Shown piece after piece: positions 6,146 through 8,293 of a DNA stretch of 8,293 nt. Positions within the stretch are counted from its first letter, which is position 1. Every line of letters starts with the position of its first letter. A program made the translations under genes and the position numbers. The DNA comes from an uncultured Ruminococcus sp. (GTDB lineage Bacteria; Bacillota; Clostridia; Oscillospirales; Ruminococcaceae), in contig CAMVIL010000044.1 in NCBI GenBank assembly GCA_947167535.1, positions 1 to 8,293 on the forward strand. Direction: 5' to 3'. The notes beneath the pieces were generated by a model that saw nothing but the letters and a program-made list of their open reading frames with translations, was not told where the DNA came from and made no database searches.

Positions 6146-7465
6146 TTAAAGCTTCTGGAGAACGAAGATCTCGTAGATGGCGGAAACCGCACGCTCGAAG
6201 TCGCGCTCGGCAACGCCGATGATGATGTTCAGCTCGCTGGAGCCCTGGTCGATCATCTTTACGTTAACGTGAGCATGAGCCAGTGCCGAGAAAATACGTC
6301 CCGCAGTGCCGCGCTCGCTCTTCATGCCGCGGCCTACAACTGCGATCAGCGAGAGATCGGTCTCGATGTCGATAACGTCGGGATGAGCGTTTCTGTGGAT
6401 ACCCGCAAGTATCTCCTGCTCCTTCTCGCCGAACTCGTTCTGGTGAACGACGATGCTCATGGTGTCGATTCCCGAAGGCATATGCTCAAAGGATACGCCG
6501 TTCTTCTCGAACTGCTCCAGCACCTTTCTGCCGAAGCCGAGCTCGCTGTTCATCATGTCCTTCTCGATGTTGACTACCGCAAAGCCCTTCTTGCCTGCGA
6601 TACCTGTGATGGTGTAGAGAGGCTTCAGGCTGGTGGACTCAACGATGAAGGTGCCGGGGTCGCCGGGCTTGTTGGTGTTCTTGATGTTTATCGGGATGCC
6701 TGCCTTGCGCACGGGGAAGATAGCGTCCTCATGCAGAACGGTAGCGCCCATGTATGCCAGCTCGCGGAGTTCCTTGTAGGTGATGGTGCGGATAGGCTCG
6801 GGATCCTCAACGATGCGGGGGTCGCAGATGAGGAAGCCGGAAACGTCAGTCCAGTTCTCGTAGAGGTCTGCGTTCACGCCTGCCGCCACGATGGAACCGG
6901 TGATGTCGGAACCGCCGCGAGAGAAGCTCTTGATGGTGTCGTTGGGCATGGAACCGTAGAATCCGGGGATAACAGCGCGCTCAACGCCCTTGAGTCTCTC
7001 GGAAACTGCCGCAAGGGTAGGCTCGATGTCAAAGGTGCCGTCCTCACGGAAGAACACGATCTCTGCGGGGTCAACGAACTCATATCCGAGATATGCCGCC
7101 AGCACCTTGCCGTTTAAGTACTCGCCTCTGGAAGCCGCATAGTCTCTGCCTGCGCGTCCGATAAAGCAAGCCTTAACGGTGTTGAACTCTTCGGTGAGGT
7201 CGAGGTCTATCTTGAGCTCGTCAATGATGCTGTTGTAGCGCTCCTTGATGGCTTCAAATTCCTTGTCAAAATTTCTGCCCTTTACAGCCAGCTCGTAGCA
7301 GCCGTAGAGCATATCGGTGACCTTTGTGTCGCTGGAAAATCTCTTTCCGGGCGCAGACGGTACGACATAGCGTCTCGACTCGTCCGAATGTATGATGTCG
7401 GCTACCTTCCTGAACTGCTCTGCACTTGCAAGCGAGCTTCCGCCGAACTTTACTACCTTTACCAT
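6146..7465 (-). CDS. lysC: Aspartate kinase (EC 2.7.2.4)
   Basis: A 439-residue cytoplasmic enzyme that phosphorylates L-aspartate with ATP, the entry step to lysine/diaminopimelate, threonine and methionine. The kinase domain (1-275) shows VKFGGSS (5-11), SRGGSDITGS (182-191), NWTDVSGFLICDPR (204-217) and YMGATVLHEDAIFPV (238-252). Two ACT regulatory domains follow, at about 284-350 and 370-437; the second carries the usual GSSELNIIIGV (408-418). No homoserine dehydrogenase domain is attached. Allosteric inhibition by an end-product amino acid is expected, but which one cannot be read here. GAGGAG nine bases upstream supports ATG 7465. The gene has its own promoter (7514-7542) and terminator (6086-6121), so it is probably transcribed alone. 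The short leader of about 40 bases leaves no room for a lysine riboswitch. Confidence 0.96.
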   Translation of the reverse strand: MVKVVKFGGSSLASAEQFRKVADIIHSDESRRYVVPSAPGKRFSSDTKVTDMLYGCYELAVKGRNFDKEFEAIKERYNSIIDELKIDLDLTEEFNTVKACFIGRAGRDYAASRGEYLNGKVLAAYLGYEFVDPAEIVFFREDGTFDIEPTLAAVSERLKGVERAVIPGFYGSMPNDTIKSFSRGGSDITGSIVAAGVNADLYENWTDVSGFLICDPRIVEDPEPIRTITYKELRELAYMGATVLHEDAIFPVRKAGIPINIKNTNKPGDPGTFIVESTSLKPLYTITGIAGKKGFAVVNIEKDMMNSELGFGRKVLEQFEKNGVSFEHMPSGIDTMSIVVHQNEFGEKEQEILAGIHRNAHPDVIDIETDLSLIAVVGRGMKSERGTAGRIFSALAHAHVNVKMIDQGSSELNIIIGVAERDFERAVSAIYEIFVLQKL

Positions 7466-7513
7466 GTAAACCTACTCCTCAATATAATTATTACGTGTAA
7501 ACACACCTTTATT

Positions 7514-7542
7514 ATTATATGCTTTATGCTTAAAATAGTCAA
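7514..7542 (-). promoter_or_regulatory. Sigma-A promoter of the aspartate kinase gene
   Basis: On the minus strand, TTGACT (7542-7537) and TATAAT (7519-7514) are separated by exactly 17 bases, one mismatch from consensus in total. Transcription should start near 7507, leaving a leader of about 42 bases before ATG 7465. A small near-palindrome GTGTTTACAC (7504-7495) lies at the expected start point and could bind a regulator. Confidence 0.9.
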
Positions 7543-7583
7543 TATGCAATCCGCACAACAAAATGTTAATTTTCTGTGTATCT

Positions 7584-7618
7584 ACTGTGCGTACCGTTGT
7601 ACGCCGTACGCGCACAGT
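7584..7618. repeat. GTAC-rich inverted repeat, possible regulator site
   Basis: Outer arms ACTGTGCG (7584-7591) and CGCACAGT (7611-7618) are exact 8-base complements. The interior has GTAC three times (7591, 7599, 7606) and a nested CGTAC/GTACG stem (7590-7594 with 7599-7603). It lies about 42 bases upstream of the kinase -35 box. It may be an upstream operator or a relic hairpin. No T-run follows on either strand. Confidence 0.4.
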
Positions 7619-7738
7619 TTGCAAAAACGCCTATATTTCAAGCCATCAGGCGCCAAAAGCTCCTCTTAGAGTGTCGTTTTCGTGCAGAATGTACCAGATA
7701 AAGTGATAACATATGAAAATATGAAACCGATAATTGAT

Positions 7739-7776
7739 ATACCGCACAAAAGAGGCCATCTTCCTTTGTGCGGTAT
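7739..7776. repeat. 12-bp inverted repeat next to the secreted-gene promoter
   Basis: Exact 12-base arms (7739-7750 and 7765-7776; core ACCGCACAAA and complement) flank a 14-base centre. The right arm ends five bases before the -35 box at 7782. Neither side has a T-run, so a classical terminator is doubtful. A factor-dependent or bidirectional transcription block, or an operator beside the promoter, are the options. Confidence 0.55.
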
Positions 7777-7781
7777 TGCTA

Positions 7782-7810
7782 TTGAAAATAGCTTCTCTGT
7801 GTGGTATAAT
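7782..7810 (+). promoter_or_regulatory. Sigma-A promoter of the secreted-protein gene
   Basis: TTGAAA (7782-7787) and a perfect TATAAT (7805-7810) are separated by exactly 17 bases. The start point should be near 7817, giving a leader of about 44 bases that carries the GGAGG ribosome binding site at 7848-7852. One mismatch from consensus predicts strong expression. Confidence 0.9.
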
Positions 7811-7860
7811 TAATTAGATTTGATGAAACCGCTAATTCTGAATAACCGGAGGTAATCACT

Positions 7861-8293
7861 ATGCTTATGAAAAAATTAATCGCAGGTTTTTCCGCAGCTG
7901 TAATAGCTGCTTCGATAGCTGCGCTCCCCGCTGCTGCCGACGAAGCTGCCGCTGCTCCCACTGCTGACGAGAACGGCGTATACGGCACCGCAGGCATCAT
8001 CTGGATGATAAGAGACCAGTGGGATCACAGAAAGAGCCTCGACCTCGATCCTACCGACGAGTTCGAGACCTACACCATCTCCAGCACATACCACAACGTA
8101 AACATCACAGGCAACGGTCAGTACACCGTTGACATGAGCGGCTACCACGCTCCTCAGGACTGGCTCGACGTTGGCGTTGAAGTGGGCTATCTGGGCGTGC
8201 TCTGCAACCTTGACTTCGAGACCTACACAGGCATCGGCTTCGAGCTTGACGAGGCTACGTTGTCCAAAGTGGCGGGCGGCGGTATGGCCTATT
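7861..8293 (+). CDS. Secreted protein of unknown function (3' end cut by window edge)
   Basis: An open frame of at least 144 residues that continues past the window. GGAGG eight bases upstream chooses ATG 7861 over the in-frame ATG at 7867. Residues 1-26 form a Sec signal peptide: MLMKK, then an Ala/Ile-rich hydrophobic stretch ending in LPAAA, with likely cleavage after residue 26. I see no lipobox. An Ala/Glu/Asp-rich linker (27-38) leads into a mature region with GTAGIIWMIRDQWDHRKS (42-59) and alternating aromatic and Thr residues such as FETYTISSTYHNV (68-80) and TGNGQYTVDMSG (83-94). This suggests a beta-sandwich, perhaps carbohydrate- or surface-binding. I recall similar small exported proteins in Ruminococcus but can name no family, and no catalytic motif is visible. 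The strong promoter suggests high expression. Confidence 0.85.
   Translation, partial: MLMKKLIAGFSAAVIAASIAALPAAADEAAAAPTADENGVYGTAGIIWMIRDQWDHRKSLDLDPTDEFETYTISSTYHNVNITGNGQYTVDMSGYHAPQDWLDVGVEVGYLGVLCNLDFETYTGIGFELDEATLSKVAGGGMAY

Larger units (their letters stand above)
7466..7860. other. Divergent intergenic region with two promoters
   Basis: These 395 bases separate the leftward aspartate kinase and the rightward secreted-protein gene. They hold the kinase leader and promoter (7466-7542), a GTAC-rich dyad (7584-7618), about 120 bases in which I see nothing convincing (7619-7738), a 12-bp hairpin (7739-7776), and the promoter and leader of the secreted-protein gene (7782-7860). No open frame inside has a ribosome binding site. 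Confidence 0.7.

Noticed and set aside
6138..6151. 14-bp palindrome CTTTAAGCTTAAAG at the kinase stop codon
   Set aside because: It is AT-rich, overlaps coding sequence, and has no loop or T-run. It is probably chance.
6122..7117. 331-residue plus-strand open frame opposite aspartate kinase
   Set aside because: It is an antisense shadow of a clearly recognised enzyme, has no ribosome binding site and starts in the terminator region.
7466..7507. Lysine riboswitch ahead of aspartate kinase
   Set aside because: The leader from the predicted start point is only about 42 bases, far too short for that aptamer.
7388..7669. Plus-strand open frame running from the kinase 5' end into the intergenic region
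   Set aside because: It begins antisense inside the kinase gene, has no ribosome binding site, and overlaps the kinase promoter.

Overview
The window looks like a chromosomal segment of a Gram-positive gut or rumen Clostridia bacterium, most likely Ruminococcus or a close relative. The reasons are strong AGGAGG-type ribosome binding sites before almost every gene, sigma-A promoters close to consensus, a two-ACT-domain aspartate kinase of clostridial type, and a small Ala-rich secreted protein of a style I associate with Ruminococcus. The genus is inference; no ribosomal RNA or other marker is present.

Positions 1-5803 (all minus strand, so read right to left) hold the DNA-packaging and head module of a tailed phage in the HK97-type order: small terminase subunit, large terminase subunit, portal, prohead protease with a scaffold-like tail, major capsid protein, a small head-tail connector candidate, and a further structural gene cut by the window edge. 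All complete frames are intact, spacing is tight, and key motifs (Walker A/B, nuclease aspartates, protease His/Ser) are present, so the module looks functional rather than decayed. Two longer gaps flank the capsid gene, and the downstream one holds two hairpins.

Positions 5804-6145 form the host-phage junction and have no gene. It carries two successive Rho-independent terminators reading out of the aspartate kinase gene, an AT-rich stretch, and a perfect 9-bp inverted repeat about 90 bases before the small terminase gene. No integrase, repressor, replication or lysis gene lies between the host gene and the terminase.

Positions 6146-7465 (minus) encode a complete aspartate kinase, the first step of lysine, threonine and methionine synthesis, with its own promoter at 7514-7542. 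A divergent intergenic region (7466-7860) follows, with inverted repeats and a second near-consensus promoter at 7782-7810. That promoter drives a plus-strand gene for an exported protein of unknown function, which runs off the right edge.

The head genes work together: the terminase pair cuts and pumps DNA through the portal into a capsid built from the major capsid protein and matured by the protease. I see no clearly new biological system. The most interesting points are the bare junction between housekeeping gene and terminase, the protease with a zinc-knuckle-like insert and coiled-coil tail, and the dyad ahead of the packaging genes.
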